Positions 35,094 through 46,800 of a stretch of 61,417 bases of DNA are shown here, piece by piece. Both the position numbers and the translations under genes were made by a program. Numbering within the stretch: the first letter of the stretch is position 1; each line of letters opens with the position of its first letter. The stretch lies in contig QHUU01000060.1 in assembly GCA_003222155.1 (NCBI GenBank), positions 1 through 61,417 on the forward strand, written 5' to 3'. The notes beneath the pieces are model-generated. The model was not told where the DNA came from and did no database searches. It saw only the letters and a list, made by a program, of their open reading frames with translations. This stretch comes from Gemmatimonadota bacterium. Its GTDB lineage: Bacteria; Gemmatimonadota; Gemmatimonadetes; Gemmatimonadales; GWC2-71-9.

Positions 35094-36338
35094 CTACTCG
35101 GCGCGCAGTGCTTCGATCGGGTCGAGGCGCGCCGCCCGGTGCGCCGGGTAGACGCCGAACACGATACCCACGCCGACGCCGAGGCCCAGGGCCACTGCCA
35201 CCGACCAGGCCGTCACGCGGGCGGGGAGAGGGGAAGCGACTTGGACCACCGCGGCGAGCGCGCTCCCGGCGAGGAGCCCCGCGACGCCGCCGAGCAGGGA
35301 CAGGATGGCCGACTCCGCGAGGAACTGACGCCGGATGTCGCGCCGCGAGGCGCCCAGCGACTTGAGGATCCCGATCTCGCGGGTACGCTCGGTGACGCTC
35401 ATCAGCATGATGTTCATGATCACGATACCGCCCACCACGATCCCGATGCCCACCACGGCGGGCACGACCGTGAAAATCACGCGGGTCAGCTTCCCCCAGA
35501 ACGCGATGAGGCCTTCGCCGGTGTCGACGGTGAAATCGTCCTCCTGCGCCGGGCGCAGGCGGTGCGCGATGCGCATCGCCTCCTCGGCCCGGAGCATACC
35601 GCCGGCCACGCTCACGGCCGCGGGCATCTTGACGGAGATCACGGTGGTCTGGCGCCGGCCATACAGGGCCTCGAAGGTGGTGAGCGGCAGCATGACGAAC
35701 CCGTCCCAGGACTGTCCCAGCACGGTGCCCTTCTTGGCGATGACGCCTTTCACGGTGAGCTGCGCGCCGCGGACGCGAATCGCGCTGCCGACGGCGAGCT
35801 CGGGAGCGCCGAACAGCTTTTCCGCCACGTCGAAGCCGAGCACCGCCACGAGCCGCCGCTGCCGCTCGTCCACGTTGGTGAACGGCGCCCCGGCCGCGAA
35901 CACGTAGTCCTGCACCACCACGAACGGCGGTGTGACCCCGAAGACGAGGACGTCGCCCACCGTGCGATTGCGCCACTGCACGTCCGCCATCGGCGTCGGC
36001 CACCCGGACTGGAGCGAGATCGCCTGCGCGTCGGGCAGCGCGCGCTCCACGAACGAAATGTCCTCGGGCGCGATGATCGGCCGGCGCTGGATCTTCTTCC
36101 ATTCTTCGTCGTCGATGAACCCGATCTGGATCGGCTCGCGGCGGATCTGAAAGGCATTGACGCCGACGATCGCGCCCGCGATGCGCTCGCGCACGTACGC
36201 ATTCATCCCCTGGATCACCGCCACGACCGCCACGAGGAACCCGACCGACACGATGATTCCGAGCAGCGTGAAGAACGATCGCAGCTTGTGGCTCCACGCG
36301 GTCTGGAGCGCCTGGAGAATCGCTTCGGAGAGGGGCAT
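35094..36338 (-). CDS. MacB/FtsX-type ABC permease (type A, copy 2)
   Basis: A 414-residue permease with the same layout. The N-terminal helix reads LRSFFTLLGIIVSVGFLVAV; the periplasmic domain begins VNAFQIRREPIQ; the loop reads SVTERTREIGILKSLGASRR followed by QFLAESA. VNAFQIRR and QFLAESA pair it with the protein at 37673-38911. The ATG at 36338 is chosen because residues before it lack conservation. Confidence 0.9.
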   Translation of the reverse strand: MPLSEAILQALQTAWSHKLRSFFTLLGIIVSVGFLVAVVAVIQGMNAYVRERIAGAIVGVNAFQIRREPIQIGFIDDEEWKKIQRRPIIAPEDISFVERALPDAQAISLQSGWPTPMADVQWRNRTVGDVLVFGVTPPFVVVQDYVFAAGAPFTNVDERQRRLVAVLGFDVAEKLFGAPELAVGSAIRVRGAQLTVKGVIAKKGTVLGQSWDGFVMLPLTTFEALYGRRQTTVISVKMPAAVSVAGGMLRAEEAMRIAHRLRPAQEDDFTVDTGEGLIAFWGKLTRVIFTVVPAVVGIGIVVGGIVIMNIMLMSVTERTREIGILKSLGASRRDIRRQFLAESAILSLLGGVAGLLAGSALAAVVQVASPLPARVTAWSVAVALGLGVGVGIVFGVYPAHRAARLDPIEALRAE

Positions 36339-36383
36339 GGCGGGGAAACTAACGGTAAGAGGCCGGGGAACTGAACGGGAGGA

Positions 36384-36419
36384 GCCGGGGAAGGGAGCCC
36401 GACACCACCCTTCCCCGGC
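36384..36419. repeat. CCGGGGAA hairpin between permease genes
   Basis: GCCGGGGAAGGG and CCCTTCCCCGGC pair perfectly over 12 bp around a 12-nt loop; further CCGGGGAA units lie on both sides. It occupies the gap after the stop at 36441. The layout (GGAA units, palindromic, directly after a gene) resembles the GGAACGC elements but the unit differs. Confidence 0.7.
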
Positions 36420-36440
36420 ATTCCCCGGGCCGTCCACCGG

Positions 36441-37670
<1,230 letters not shown>

Positions 37671-37672
37671 GG

Positions 37673-38911
37673 CTACTCCTGCCGCAGCGCGGCGATAGGA
37701 TCGAGCCGCGCCGCGCGGCTGGCGGGATAGACGCCCGCGACCACGCCCACGCCCGCGCCCATGACGACGCCCAACACGATCGACACGGGCGACACGCTGG
37801 CCGGGAGGGGAGACGCCGCGGCGATGAGGAACGTGAGGGCGATGCCGGCGACGACGCCGAACGCCGCGCCGACGGTCGCGATCGCGGCCGATTCGGCGAG
37901 AAACTGCCGCAGCACGTCGCGGCGCCGCGCGCCCAGCGACTTGCGCAGGCCGATCTCGCGCGTCCGCTCCGCCACCGACATGAGCATGATGTTCATGATC
38001 ACGATGCCGCCGATCACCAGCGACACCACCACGACGCCGGGCAGCACCACGACGAGAATCCGACTGATGCCCGCCCAGAACCGCTGCACACCTTCGGACG
38101 TGTCCAACGCGAAGTTGTCGTCCTGCCGCGGCCGCAGGTGGCGCCGGCTGCGCATGATCCCCTCGGCCTGGTCCATCGCCAGGCGCATCTCGGGCTCGGT
38201 CCGGGCTTTCACAAGGAACGCGTCGAGGATGCCGGGGGGATTGACGAGATTCTGCGCGGGCGACAGCGCGGGCACGACGACGAAGCGGTCGAGCGGGAAG
38301 CCCAGCACGCTGCCTTGCTTCTCAACCACGCCGATCACGCGATATGTCATGCCGCCGATACGGACGTTGCGGCCCAACGGCGCGCGATCCACGAACAACC
38401 GCTGTGCCACCGCGTCGCCCAGCACGGCCACCGCCGCTCCGGAGCGGTTCTCCTGCGCGGTGAATGCCCGCCCGGTGGCGAGCCGCAGGTTCTTGATCTC
38501 GAAGTAGCGCTCGCTCGCCGCGGTCAGCTCGATGTCGCGGGCTTGCTTGTCGCGGTACGAGACGGTGTTGTTTTCGCTCGATTGCCAGGCCGTGACCACG
38601 GGCACGGTGAAGCCGTCGCTCAACGCCTCCGCGTCGCTGAAGCGGATGCGCGGGCGTCGGGCCCACGCCCGCCACACCGAATCCGGCACGTTCGGCGTGA
38701 ATATCGGGCGCCGCCGCAGCTGGAAGGTGTTCACCCCGAAGAGCGTCTGGGCGAACTTTTCGGTCATGTAGCGGTTGACGCCGTTCACGATCGACCACGC
38801 CCCGATCAGCGAGGCCACGCCGATGAACACGCCGAGCAGCGAGAAGCCGCTCTTCAACTTCTGCGCCCGGATGGTTTGGAGTGCGAGCCGGAGCGCTTCG
38901 AAGACCGGCAT
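37673..38911 (-). CDS. MacB/FtsX-type ABC permease (type A, copy 1)
   Basis: A 412-residue permease. N-terminal helix KSGFSLLGVFIGVASLIGAW, periplasmic domain beginning VNTFQLRRRPIF, loop SVAERTREIGLRKSLGARRR, then QFLAESA. It is the first permease after the ATPase. Together the four permeases run A, B, A, B, suggesting A/B heterodimers and a duplication of the pair. Confidence 0.9.
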   Translation of the reverse strand: MPVFEALRLALQTIRAQKLKSGFSLLGVFIGVASLIGAWSIVNGVNRYMTEKFAQTLFGVNTFQLRRRPIFTPNVPDSVWRAWARRPRIRFSDAEALSDGFTVPVVTAWQSSENNTVSYRDKQARDIELTAASERYFEIKNLRLATGRAFTAQENRSGAAVAVLGDAVAQRLFVDRAPLGRNVRIGGMTYRVIGVVEKQGSVLGFPLDRFVVVPALSPAQNLVNPPGILDAFLVKARTEPEMRLAMDQAEGIMRSRRHLRPRQDDNFALDTSEGVQRFWAGISRILVVVLPGVVVVSLVIGGIVIMNIMLMSVAERTREIGLRKSLGARRRDVLRQFLAESAAIATVGAAFGVVAGIALTFLIAAASPLPASVSPVSIVLGVVMGAGVGVVAGVYPASRAARLDPIAALRQE

Positions 38912-38921
38912 CTCGACGGGC

Positions 38922-39659
38922 CTAGGCGGCCTGCAGCTGGTCGCTGGCGATCAGCCCGTCGCGCAGCGTGACCACGCGCGCGGCGTGGGCCGCGATGTCG
39001 TGCTCGTGCGTCACCATCACGATCGTCTGCCCCTGGCGGTGCAGGTCCCGGAAGACCGCCATGATCTCGGCGCTGGTGGTGGAATCGAGGTTGCCCGTGG
39101 GCTCGTCCGCCAGGAGAATGGACGGGTCGTTCACGAGCGCCCGCGCGATCGCCACGCGCTGGCGCTGCCCGCCCGAGAGCTCGTTGGGCCGATGCTCCAT
39201 GCGGTCGCCCAGCCCCACGCGCTCGAGCGCCCGCGCCGCCTGGGCCCGACGCTCCCGCGCACCGTGCCCGGCGTAGATGAGCGGCAGCTCCACGTTGTGG
39301 AGCGCGTTGGCGCGGGGCAGCAGATTGAAGGTCTGGAAGACGAACCCGATCTCCTTGTTCCGGATCCTCGCCAGCTCGTCGTCCACCAAATCGGACACCT
39401 TCTGGCCGTTGAGCCAGTACTCACCCGACGTGGGAGTGTCGAGACACCCGATCAGGTTCATGAGCGTCGACTTGCCTGACCCCGAGGGGCCCATGACCGC
39501 GACGTACTCGTTCTTGCGGATCTGGATGCTCACGCCCTGCAGCGCGCGCACCACCTCACCACCCATGTCGTAGGCGCGCGTGAGCTTGTGCGTGAGGATG
39601 ACGATATCGGGAAGGGGCGTGTCCCCGGTGCGGAACGTCTGAGGGAGGGGGAGGGTCAC
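38922..39659 (-). CDS. ABC exporter ATPase (MacB/LolD type)
   Basis: A 245-residue ATP-binding protein: Walker [10 protein letters not shown] near residue 58, Q-loop [14 protein letters not shown], signature LSGGQRQR near 160, Walker [14 protein letters not shown]. It powers the four permeases next to it. The GTG overlaps the adaptor gene stop (GTGA). As it is the only ATPase in the operon, all permeases must share it or use one from elsewhere. Confidence 0.93.
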   Translation of the reverse strand: MTLPLPQTFRTGDTPLPDIVILTHKLTRAYDMGGEVVRALQGVSIQIRKNEYVAVMGPSGSGKSTLMNLIGCLDTPTSGEYWLNGQKVSDLVDDELARIRNKEIGFVFQTFNLLPRANALHNVELPLIYAGHGARERRAQAARALERVGLGDRMEHRPNELSGGQRQRVAIARALVNDPSILLADEPTGNLDSTTSAEIMAVFRDLHRQGQTIVMVTHEHDIAAHAARVVTLRDGLIASDQLQAA

Positions 39660-40930
39660 GCCGCGGCCTTCTTCTTGGCCGAGTCGGCCGCCTGCTTCAT
39701 CTGACGCACGCGGGCGCCGTCTTTGAGATCGCGAATCGCCTGATAGGGTCCCGCGACGATCGTCTCACCCTCTTTCAGGCCGTCGGTCACCTCGAAATAC
39801 TCGTCCCCCGCGATGCCGACCTTGACGGCGCGAAAGGTCGCGACGCCGTCCTTCACCGTGAACACGCCCTCGGTTTCCTTCTTCCTCTTGCTGGCCGTGG
39901 TGTCCACGGGGCGGTGCTCCGTCGACACCGGCTTGTTTTCCCGCACCGTGAGCGCGATGATCGGGATCGACAGAGCCTGCTTGCGCGTATCGGTGACGAT
40001 CCGCGAAGTGGCGGAGAGATCGGGGCGCGTGTCGGCCGGCGGTTTGTCGAGCGTCACTTCGACCTCGTAGTCGACGGCACGGTCGCTCTGCCCCGTCGCG
40101 GCCTGACCGGCGTTGAGCACGCTCGAGTTGGACACCTTGGTCACGTGGCCCGTGAACGTGGTGTCGGGAAAGGCGTCGATCGACACCTCCACCGAGTCGC
40201 CGAGATGGACCCGCACGACGTCGGTCTCGTCCACCTTCACCTTCGCCTGGATCACCGACAGGTCCGAGATCGTCATCAGTAGGCCGATGTCCTTCGAGAA
40301 AGTGCTCGGCACGGCCACTTCTCCCTCCTCGACCGGGAGCCGGGTGACGCGTCCCGCCATCGGCGCGACGAGCGTGGTCTTGCGGAGGTTGTCGCGCGCC
40401 GACTGCATCGCCGCCCGCGCCTGATCGACCTGGTGCTGCGCCGCGGTCAGGTTCGCTTCGGCGATGTCGAACGCCGTCTGCGCCTGCTCCAGCTGCTCCT
40501 GAGACACGAGATTGGGACTCTGGGTGTGGAGCTCCTTGGTGCGCCGCAGGGCGCGCTCGGCCTGGTCCTGGTTCGCCTTGGCCTGCACCGCGGCCGCCTG
40601 CGACGAAGCGAGGTTGGCGGCGGCCTGCTGCAGGTTGGCCTGGTAGATCGTCGGATCGATCTGCAGCAGGAACTGCCCCTGCTTCACGAAGTCACCCTCG
40701 CGCACGGCGATCTTGGTGATCCGCCCGGTGATGTCGGCCGAGATGTCGACCTTTTTCTTCGGTTGGATCTTGCCGCTCGCCGTCACGGCCGCGACCAGGT
40801 CGCGCTTGGTGACCTTGTCGAAGCGGACTTCCTGCCCGCGGTCGCGGCGGGCGCCGGCGCTGATCGCGACCAGCCCGACGATCAGCACCGCCGCCCCCGC
40901 TCCCACCAGCACCTTGTTTCGTTTGGACAT
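39656..40930 (-). CDS. Periplasmic adaptor of a MacAB-TolC-type exporter
   Basis: A 424-residue membrane-fusion protein. One N-terminal membrane anchor ([17 protein letters not shown]), a barrel-sandwich domain ([20 protein letters not shown]), an alpha-hairpin of about 90 residues ([20 protein letters not shown]), then beta-barrel domains and a Lys/Ala-rich tail. It links the inner-membrane permeases to the TolC-like channel encoded just upstream. Confidence 0.92.
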   Translation of the reverse strand: MSKRNKVLVGAGAAVLIVGLVAISAGARRDRGQEVRFDKVTKRDLVAAVTASGKIQPKKKVDISADITGRITKIAVREGDFVKQGQFLLQIDPTIYQANLQQAAANLASSQAAAVQAKANQDQAERALRRTKELHTQSPNLVSQEQLEQAQTAFDIAEANLTAAQHQVDQARAAMQSARDNLRKTTLVAPMAGRVTRLPVEEGEVAVPSTFSKDIGLLMTISDLSVIQAKVKVDETDVVRVHLGDSVEVSIDAFPDTTFTGHVTKVSNSSVLNAGQAATGQSDRAVDYEVEVTLDKPPADTRPDLSATSRIVTDTRKQALSIPIIALTVRENKPVSTEHRPVDTTASKRKKETEGVFTVKDGVATFRAVKVGIAGDEYFEVTDGLKEGETIVAGPYQAIRDLKDGARVRQMKQAADSAKKKAAA

Positions 40931-40948
40931 CGCAGTCGCTTCCTCCCG

Positions 40949-42424
40949 TTACCGCAGCGGCCGGCCGACCGCCGCCTCGAGCGCGGCCAGCGCCTTGTGA
41001 TAATCGTATACCGCGTTGACATACTCCGTCTCGGCGCGCAGCGCCGCCACTTGAGCGTCGAGCAGCTCGAAGAAGGTACCCGAGCCGACGCGGTAGCGCT
41101 CCGTGGCGAGCTGCAGCTGCTCGCGCGCCGCGGTGCGATTCGTGTCCTGGATGGCGATCGTCTGATGCGTCGTCTGGAGCGTCAAGAAGGCCCCGCTCAC
41201 GTCGGTCTCGAGCTGGAGGCCTCGCGCCCGCACCGACTCCTGCAGATCCTGCCGCTGCGCCTTGGCTAGGGACACCTCGAGCGGTTGCTGGAAGTTGCCC
41301 CACAGCGGGATCCGCAGGGTGAGCCTCGCCTGGAACGGCTCCGGCGTGAAGTGGAAGGGATACGCGTCGTTGCGGCCGCGGATCGCCTGCTCCTGCGCGG
41401 TCGTATTGGTGAGCAGGGAGCAATCGAGCGGCTGCTGCCCGGTATTGAGCCAGGCGCTGTTCTCGTACGCACACGCCAGCGAGTCCGTCCGGGCGCCCTG
41501 GCGCAGGCTCACGATCGTCGGGTTGATGTCGGACAGCTTCTGGGTGAAGCCCGACCAGGCGGCGGAGAGCGACAGCGACGGGCCGTAGCTCGAGGTCGCG
41601 GCCCGGACGCCCCAGGCGGCGGCGCGCTCACGCTCGCGCAGCGCCTTGAGCGCCGGGTTCTGCTGCTCGGCCATCGTGAGCAGGTCGTTGAGCTGCCAGG
41701 TGGGCGCCTGCACGGTGAAGGTGTCGGTGAGCTGGACGGTCGCGAGGTCGACCGGGGCCGTCACGCCCATCTGCTGAAACAGCCGGAGCTTTTCGACCTG
41801 TACCGCCGTGCGCGCCCGGAGCAGGACCACCTCCGCCTGCCCCCGGGCCACCTGCGCCTGGCGCACGTCGATCAAGGACGCGCGCCCCACGTCGTAGCGC
41901 GCCTGGGCGAGCTTCTGGAACTCTTCGTCGTGCTGCAATTGTTGGCGCGCGACTTCGGCGTTGTCCCGCGCCTGCAGAACCGTGAGGTACTGCTGGGTGA
42001 CGGTCGTGACGAGGTTCGTCTCCGCGCCCGCGACGTCGGCGTCCGCCGCCGAGAGCTGCGCCTTGCGAAGCCCCGGCTGGGTGAGCGTCTGTCCGCTCAA
42101 GGTCCAGTCCAGGCCGAGGCTGTAACTGGAGGACCACGTGGAGACGCTCTGCGAGAAGTTCGACGTGAGAAAGGTCTGCTGGCCCGGGCCGGCGTACCCG
42201 ATCCCGCCCGACGCGCTCACCCCCGGCAGCAGCATGCTCGACCACGCGCTCCGCACGCCCCAGGCGGCGGGAGCACGGTCGTTGATCGCCTGCCGGTAGA
42301 TCGGGTTGTGGGCGCGGGCCAGGGTGATGGCGTCGGCGAGGGACAGGGTCGCGGGGACGGGGCGCTGACACACCGCGACGACCGGGCAGACGGCGAGCCC
42401 GACGGAGCACAACAAAAGCCTCAT
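40949..42424 (-). CDS. TolC-family outer-membrane efflux channel
   Basis: A 491-residue protein with a signal peptide (about 1-18) and two OEP repeats of long coiled helices (AETNLVTTVTQQYLTVLQAR in repeat 1; VSGAFLTLQTTHQTIAIQDT in repeat 2). It supplies the outer-membrane duct of the exporter. It is the first of the efflux genes in the transcript, 18 bp before the adaptor. Confidence 0.93.
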   Translation of the reverse strand: MRLLLCSVGLAVCPVVAVCQRPVPATLSLADAITLARAHNPIYRQAINDRAPAAWGVRSAWSSMLLPGVSASGGIGYAGPGQQTFLTSNFSQSVSTWSSSYSLGLDWTLSGQTLTQPGLRKAQLSAADADVAGAETNLVTTVTQQYLTVLQARDNAEVARQQLQHDEEFQKLAQARYDVGRASLIDVRQAQVARGQAEVVLLRARTAVQVEKLRLFQQMGVTAPVDLATVQLTDTFTVQAPTWQLNDLLTMAEQQNPALKALRERERAAAWGVRAATSSYGPSLSLSAAWSGFTQKLSDINPTIVSLRQGARTDSLACAYENSAWLNTGQQPLDCSLLTNTTAQEQAIRGRNDAYPFHFTPEPFQARLTLRIPLWGNFQQPLEVSLAKAQRQDLQESVRARGLQLETDVSGAFLTLQTTHQTIAIQDTNRTAAREQLQLATERYRVGSGTFFELLDAQVAALRAETEYVNAVYDYHKALAALEAAVGRPLR

Positions 42425-42529
42425 GGCGATCCTTGGACCGGTCGTTGGACGACACCTCGTACGCGGCGCCAGCGCCGCAGGTTTCGACGGGGAACAATCT
42501 AGCCAGCGTGGCGCCGGGCGACGACCCGC

Positions 42530-43189
42530 TCAACGCGCCGGCTGCCGCGCCGCCACCAGTCCGCGCGAGGGAATCTCGACCTTGGCCAGCCGGCCCTCGG
42601 CCCCCAGCCAGACGTGCACGAGCCGATTCTCGCCCCCCGTCACCGTGATGTGCCGCAGGTCCGCCGGGTCGCGGTTGAGCGTCGTGGGCTCGATCCCCAG
42701 GTCCTGGACCGCCAGGAGCTCGCGCCGGCCGGCCCGTGGAAACACGGCGGTCACCTGCGCGGCCCGCGTCCGGCCCAGCCAGGCGACCGGGAGGTAGAGC
42801 GCGAACACGGAGTCGTCCAGCACGGCAGCGGGCGGGGGTGCGGGGAACTCCCGCGCGCGCTCGGTGCGGCGGCCCAGCATCCGCACCACGAATCGGCCGC
42901 GGGTGAACTGGCCCAGGATGCGCATCGGGTCGCGCGGGTCGGCGACGGTGTATTCGAGGGTCGTCGTGCCGGAATCGGGGCCAAGCTCGACGATGGGGTC
43001 GAGCACGACCACGGGTCGGCTGCGGTCGTAGCGGATGGTGGTGGCCAGCGTCCAGCCGCTCGAAGCGGCGCGGGCCGGCGTGAGCCGGAACGCTTCGCGC
43101 GCGACTTCGACCGTGTCCTGTCGGACCAGCAGCGTCGCTTCGTCCAGCGGGCTCTGGAGTACGGCGAGCGCGAGCCAGAGCGCGGTCAC
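42530..43189 (-). CDS. Exported protein of unknown function
   Basis: A 219-residue protein beginning with a hydrophobic stretch (LWLALAVLQSP), then beta-rich sequence (TTIRYDRSRPVVVLDPIVEL, VWLGAEGRLAKVEIPSRG). No domain is recognised. GTG start overlaps the stop of the creatininase-family gene (GTGA), so it is in the same transcript; the efflux genes follow after 105 bp. Confidence 0.65.
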   Translation of the reverse strand: MTALWLALAVLQSPLDEATLLVRQDTVEVAREAFRLTPARAASSGWTLATTIRYDRSRPVVVLDPIVELGPDSGTTTLEYTVADPRDPMRILGQFTRGRFVVRMLGRRTERAREFPAPPPAAVLDDSVFALYLPVAWLGRTRAAQVTAVFPRAGRRELLAVQDLGIEPTTLNRDPADLRHITVTGGENRLVHVWLGAEGRLAKVEIPSRGLVAARQPAR

Positions 43190-43887
43190 GGGACCGGTGC
43201 TCCCAGCACTCGCGTGGCGATGCGCTCGCGGATCATCTTATACAGCCGTTCGCCCTTCTCCCGCGTCGCGAGCGACGGTCGGCCCAGCGACCCAGGCGAG
43301 CCCTTGGGAAGCGCGCCGAGTCGGGTCCGCTGGTAGCGCGTGAGCTGCCGTTCGGGCAGCAGGAAGTCCTGGGCGCGCTCCATGTGCACGAGCTCCGGGG
43401 CGAGGTAGAGGAGCAGGGACGTGTCGAGCTCGCTGCCGTGCATCGGCCCGTCGCCGTCCTCGAGGTGGCCGCTGAAGTCGAGGTCGAACACGTCCACCGT
43501 GAAGACCCGCGCGCGGTGCGTCCGCAGGGTCGAGAGCGCCTCCTGGTGCGGATCGTGGCCGTGGGCGGTCAAGATGATGAAGGTGTCCACGCCCGCCTGC
43601 TCCCATGAGCCGAGCAGGTCGTTCATCCAACGGTGCAGCGTCTTGCGGCGGACCGACGCGTTGCCGGGGAAGGGCCGCTTGATGGACGTGTTGACGCCAT
43701 ATTCGATGGTGGGCGCGCGCAGGATCTCGAGCGCCCCGGACAAGTCGTCGGCCAGACACTCGACGATGATGGTGTCGCAGCCGAGCGGCAGGTGCGGGCC
43801 GTGCTGCTCACACGTCCCCACGGGGACGAGGAGGCGCGCATCGCGCTCGAGAATGAAGCGGACCTCATCGGGGACGAGGCTCTTCAA
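43186..43887 (-). CDS. Creatininase-family amidohydrolase
   Basis: A 233-residue metalloenzyme. VGTCEQHGPHLPLGCDT carries the first metal ligands (Glu, His, Asp), TAHGHDPHQEAL another, and DGPMHGSELDTSLLLYL the last. Members hydrolyse amides such as creatinine or act in redox-cofactor and riboflavin-related pathways; the substrate is unknown. The best-fitting start is a TTG at 43887, immediately back-to-back with the kinase ATG at 43888; a GTG near 43955 would overlap the kinase. Neither has a clear ribosome binding site. Confidence 0.8.
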   Translation of the reverse strand: MKSLVPDEVRFILERDARLLVPVGTCEQHGPHLPLGCDTIIVECLADDLSGALEILRAPTIEYGVNTSIKRPFPGNASVRRKTLHRWMNDLLGSWEQAGVDTFIILTAHGHDPHQEALSTLRTHRARVFTVDVFDLDFSGHLEDGDGPMHGSELDTSLLLYLAPELVHMERAQDFLLPERQLTRYQRTRLGALPKGSPGSLGRPSLATREKGERLYKMIRERIATRVLGAPVP

Positions 43888-46800
43888 ATGCAGGGGCGGG
43901 CTCAGGTAGCGCTCGCGGGCTGTGCCGTCGCCGTAGCCGCGGCGGAGTGGCTCCACGGGACGGGTGCGGTGTGGGCGTGGGCCGCGGGAGCAGCGGCGCT
44001 CGCGGCCGCGGTCCGCGCCGCGTGGCGGCCGCGGGGCGCCCTGCCGGGCGCGGCCGCGCTCGCGTGTCTCGCGCTCGGCGCCGTGGTCGTGACCGGCATG
44101 GTGCGGGTGCGGACGATCGAATGCTGCTGGCCCGAGCTGCGGGCCGGCCGCATGCCCCGGGACTCGTCGCAGCTCAAGGACGCGCTCGCCGCCGCGGTGA
44201 CGGAAGCGCGGCGGCTGGCGGGGCGGGGCATGACGGCGGCGCTTCTGACGCGGGAAGCGGCGTTCGCCGAGCTGCGCGAGGCGGTGGCGTCGGGCACCCG
44301 TACGCGCGGCGTGGAACGGGGCGTCGTAATCCTTGCGCCCGACGGCGAGCCGCTCGCGTGGTCGGGTCGCCACCGGTTCGTTCCCGCACGGGACACCGCC
44401 GAGCTGCGCGCCGTCATCACACCATTCTACGTGTCGCTCGAGGCCCGGCGCCAGACGCCGGGCGGCGGCAGCGCTGTCGGAAGCGTGCTGCTGGACGCCG
44501 CGCCGGCGGCGCCCGACGGCGGGCACGCTGTGAGCGCGCGATTCGAGGACGCCTATGGTGTCGCACTGCGGTTCTACGCACCCGGGCTCGCGCCGCGCGA
44601 GGCCGACGTCTTCGACTTCTGCCCGACCGGATGTGAGTCGGGCCCGACGCTTCTCAGCGTACGGCCGGTGCTGCCCTCGCAGAGCGAGGCCAAGCTCGCC
44701 GCGCTGCGCGCCGCCACCCAACGCGCCGGAGCCACCCTCGCGCTCGTGCTGCTGCTCCTGTTCATCACGGCCCCGGCGGGCCGATGGCGCTGGCTGGTGA
44801 CCGTCGCGGCCGCGTGGACGGCCGCCCGCGCCCTGCAGGATTCGGCGCGGTGGGCGGGGCTGTTCTCGCCCGCGTCGTTCTACCGCCCCCTGTTGGGCGG
44901 TTTCAGCGCCTCGGCCGGTGCGCTCACCGCTCTCGGCCTGGTGCTGCTGCTCACGGCAGCGACGCTGTGGCGCCGCGGAGTAGAGCGCCGCTGGTGGACG
45001 CTGGCGGTTGCGGGCGCCCTGGTACTCGCGGCGCCCTACGTCGTCCGCTATTTCGGGCGGGGCATCACGCCGCCGGCTGGCGGCGTGGGGTTCGGGCTGT
45101 GGATCTCGTGGGAGGTGGCGGTCGCGACGGCGGCGATGGCGCTGGTGCTCGCCGCGGCGGCGCTGGTGCGCGGCACGACGGAGCCGCGGCGCCTGCCCTG
45201 GGTCTTGCCGGCGGCGTGCGCGTGGGCCGGGATGGCCGCGCTCGCCGGCCTGTGGCTGTGGAATCCCTACGGCGCGTGGCCCGAGTGGTACACGTTCGTG
45301 TGGCTCCCGGCGCTGGTGGGCGTGCTGGTGCCGGCGCCGCGGCCTTGGGCGGTCCTCGGGGTCGCGACGGTGGCGGGGACGGCGGCGGCGCTCGTCACGT
45401 GGGGCGCGGCCGTGGAGGGCCGGCTGGTGCTCGCGGAGCGGGACGCCCTCGGGCTGGGCGCCGCGGCCGACCCGCGCGCCGCGTCGTTGTTGGAGCGCCT
45501 GGGGGCGGCGCCGCCCATGACGCCCCCGCGCACCGCGGGCGAGCTGTACGCGTGGTGGCTCGCGTCGCCGCTTGCGGCCGATTCGTACCCGGTGAGCTTG
45601 GCCGTGTGGCATCGCTCTGGAGAGCCGGTGGCCGAGATCCGGCTCGCGAGCGTAGACCTGCTGCCGTCGTTGCTGGCCGCGCTGGTGCGCTCGCCCGAGA
45701 CCGCCCGCGGGCCGCGAGTCGAGCGTCTCCCCGGCAGCCCCGGGGTCCATTACGTGCTCGTCGCGCCGCTCGCGGGGGGCGACGTCCTCACGGTGGGTGT
45801 GGGCCCGCGCACGCGTCTCATTCCGTCGGCACGGGTCGCGCGGTTTCTGCAGGGAGAGGCGGGCGTCCAGCCGCCGTACCAGATCACCCTCTCGCCGCCG
45901 TCGCCGCCGCCCGCCGCGCCGAGCGCCCGTGTGATCTGGACGCGACTGGGCTGGTCCGCGCGGGGCGAGCGCCGCATCGCCGTCCCCGGCGGGGTGCGCC
46001 ACGTCCATCTCACGGTGGATCTGCGCGATCCGTGGGCGCTCCTGGTGCGCGGCACGCTGGTGGTGGTGGTCGACGTGGCCCTGCTCGCGGGGTGCTGGTT
46101 GTTGAGTCTCGCGCTCACGGGGCGGTGGCGTCCGCAGCTGCCGCCCCTCGTCGCCGTCCTCCGCACCAGCTACCGGGCGCGGCTGGCCGTCGCGCTCGCC
46201 GGGTTCTTCGTGGTCCCGCTGCTCGTGCTCGCGCTGTGGAGCTTCGCGCGGCTGCGGGACGACGCCCGCCAGGACGGCGACCTTCTCATCGGACAGACGC
46301 TGCGCGACGCGGCGGCCACGGCGGCTACGCTTGCCTCCGAGCGCGGCGCCGCCATCGGCCGGTCCATGGTCGAGCTCGGCAACCGGCTCGACGCGGATCT
46401 CTGGCTGTACCGGGACGGGGTGCTGGCCGGGAACAGCGCCCCGGTGCTCGCCGAGCTCGGCGTGGTCGATCCGTTTCTCGCGCCCGCCGCGTTCGTGCGG
46501 CTGGCTCTGCGCGACGAGCTCGAGCGCACCGATGACAGCCGCTTGGCCGGTCGCACGATCCGCGTCGGCTACCTCGTCGTGCTGTCGGAGTCGCCCGAGG
46601 TGCAGGAGGTGCTGGCGGCGCCCCAGCTGCTCGACGACGAGCGCGTGCGCCAGCAACAGGAAGATCTCGCGCTGGGGCTGGCACTCGCCACGCTGGCGGG
46701 GCTCGTCGCCGCCGTGTCGCTGGCGGGGGTCGCCGCGCGCGGGCTCGCCCGTCCCGTCGCCGCGCTGCGGGAGGCCGCGGGTGCCGTGGGGCGCGGGGCG

